Of a stretch of DNA of 5,203 bases, positions 4,844-5,203 are shown piece by piece (positions within the stretch are counted from its first letter, which is position 1; the number at the start of each line of letters is the position of its first letter). The notes below the pieces were generated by a model, which saw only the letters and a program-made list of their open reading frames with translations, was not told where the DNA came from and made no database searches. This stretch comes from Desulfovibrionaceae bacterium UBA3823 (lineage in GTDB: Bacteria > Desulfobacterota > Desulfovibrionia > Desulfovibrionales > Desulfovibrionaceae), in assembly GCA_002369295.1 (NCBI GenBank), contig DFDR01000085.1, positions 1 to 5,203 of the forward strand, given 5' to 3'. Position numbers and translations under genes: made by a program.

Positions 4844-5203
4844 ATGGAAGTGGAAACGAGCCTTGCTACTGGTCTTAAGGTAACACATGGTAATGAGGAC
4901 TACGATGCTGCGTGCAAGCGCCTCCTCGCTGAAAAACCTATTTTGGCGAGAATTTTAAAAAGCTGTGTTCGGGAGTTCCGTGACTTTGATGTGGATGTAA
5001 TAGCAAATCGTTGCATCGAAGGTGCGCCATTCATATCTAATATTCCTGTTGAGCCCGATGCAACTGGTGCAGTTATTCGTGGTCTTACCAATGAAATAAG
5101 TTCTCTTACTGAAGGAACTGTGCGCTTTGATATATATTTTGATGCTGTTGTTCCAAACAAAGATGAGACAATTCAACTTATTATCAATGTAGAAGCGCAG
5201 AAT
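4844..5203 (+). CDS. Rpn-family PD-(D/E)XK nuclease / putative transposase, N-terminal part (runs off the window)
   Basis: 120 codons are visible and the frame is open at the window end; members are usually around 280-320 residues, so more than half is missing. The start has AGGA at 4831-4834, nine bases upstream. The sequence matches the type common in gut Firmicutes: DAACKRLLAEKPILARILKS (20-40), CIEGAPFISNIPVEPD (57-72), and TEGTVRFDIYFDAVVP (89-104), ending in LIINVEAQN (112-120). D96 and E117-A-Q119 fit the nuclease core, with Q in place of the usual K, as is normal for this branch. Rpn proteins are DNA endonucleases linked to recombination and sometimes to phage defence; the 'transposase' label is historical. 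Base composition is about 43% G+C against roughly 70-80% for the upstream genes, and codons such as TTA, ATA and AGA appear, which points to acquisition from a lower-G+C donor. Confidence 0.88.
   Translation, partial: MEVETSLATGLKVTHGNEDYDAACKRLLAEKPILARILKSCVREFRDFDVDVIANRCIEGAPFISNIPVEPDATGAVIRGLTNEISSLTEGTVRFDIYFDAVVPNKDETIQLIINVEAQN

Noticed and set aside
4815..4883. 22-codon frame MIKLQKDKKRWKWK... overlapping the Rpn start
   Set aside because: It has no ribosome binding site and would begin upstream of the proposed transcription start; it is probably chance in A-rich sequence.
1..5203. CRISPR array, tRNA or rRNA gene
   Set aside because: No regularly spaced repeats, no tRNA T-arm signature and no rRNA-like sequence seen on either strand.

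Overview
The window is GC-rich (about 70-80% G+C in sampled lines of the coding region) up to roughly position 4520. It then shifts to about 43% G+C (hand count, 4861-5160). Protein content and base composition fit an anaerobic, sulfate/sulfite-reducing, Desulfovibrio-like bacterium: a ComB-type phosphosulfolactate phosphatase, a cysteine-rich anaerobe-type FMN hydroxy-acid dehydrogenase, and an Rpn/PD-(D/E)XK nuclease. The taxonomic call is inference; no rRNA or other marker is present.

Layout, all genes on the + strand. (1) 2-814 is the 3' part of a probable VIT/VWA-domain protein whose start lies upstream of the window. (2) 815-1221 is non-coding, with a hairpin just after the stop, a 13-bp stem-loop at 944-980 and a promoter-like pair at 1172-1200. 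(3) 1222-1926 encodes a ComB-family 2-phosphosulfolactate phosphatase. (4) 1927-2824 is an 898-bp stretch with no convincing gene. It holds a promoter (TTGACA, 17 bp, TATGTT) followed by a long leader rich in hairpins, including three segments that can pair in two mutually exclusive ways. (5) 2825-3856 encodes an FMN-dependent alpha-hydroxy-acid dehydrogenase. (6) 3922-4302 encodes a small exported protein of unknown function, probably co-transcribed with the dehydrogenase. (7) 4303-4843 is non-coding and spans the composition shift; it carries hairpins and a cluster of AGGCAT hexamers. (8) 4844 to the window end is the N-terminal part of an Rpn-family nuclease/putative transposase that looks acquired.

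Functional picture: ComB releases sulfolactate, which is itself a 2-hydroxy acid, and the next gene encodes a 2-hydroxy-acid flavoenzyme. A link through sulfolactate is possible, but the two genes have separate promoter candidates and lie 898 bp apart, so it is only a hypothesis. About 37% of the window is non-coding, which is high for a bacterium. The most unusual material is the structured leader upstream of the flavoenzyme, the absence of tyrosine from that enzyme, and the boundary region before the Rpn gene.
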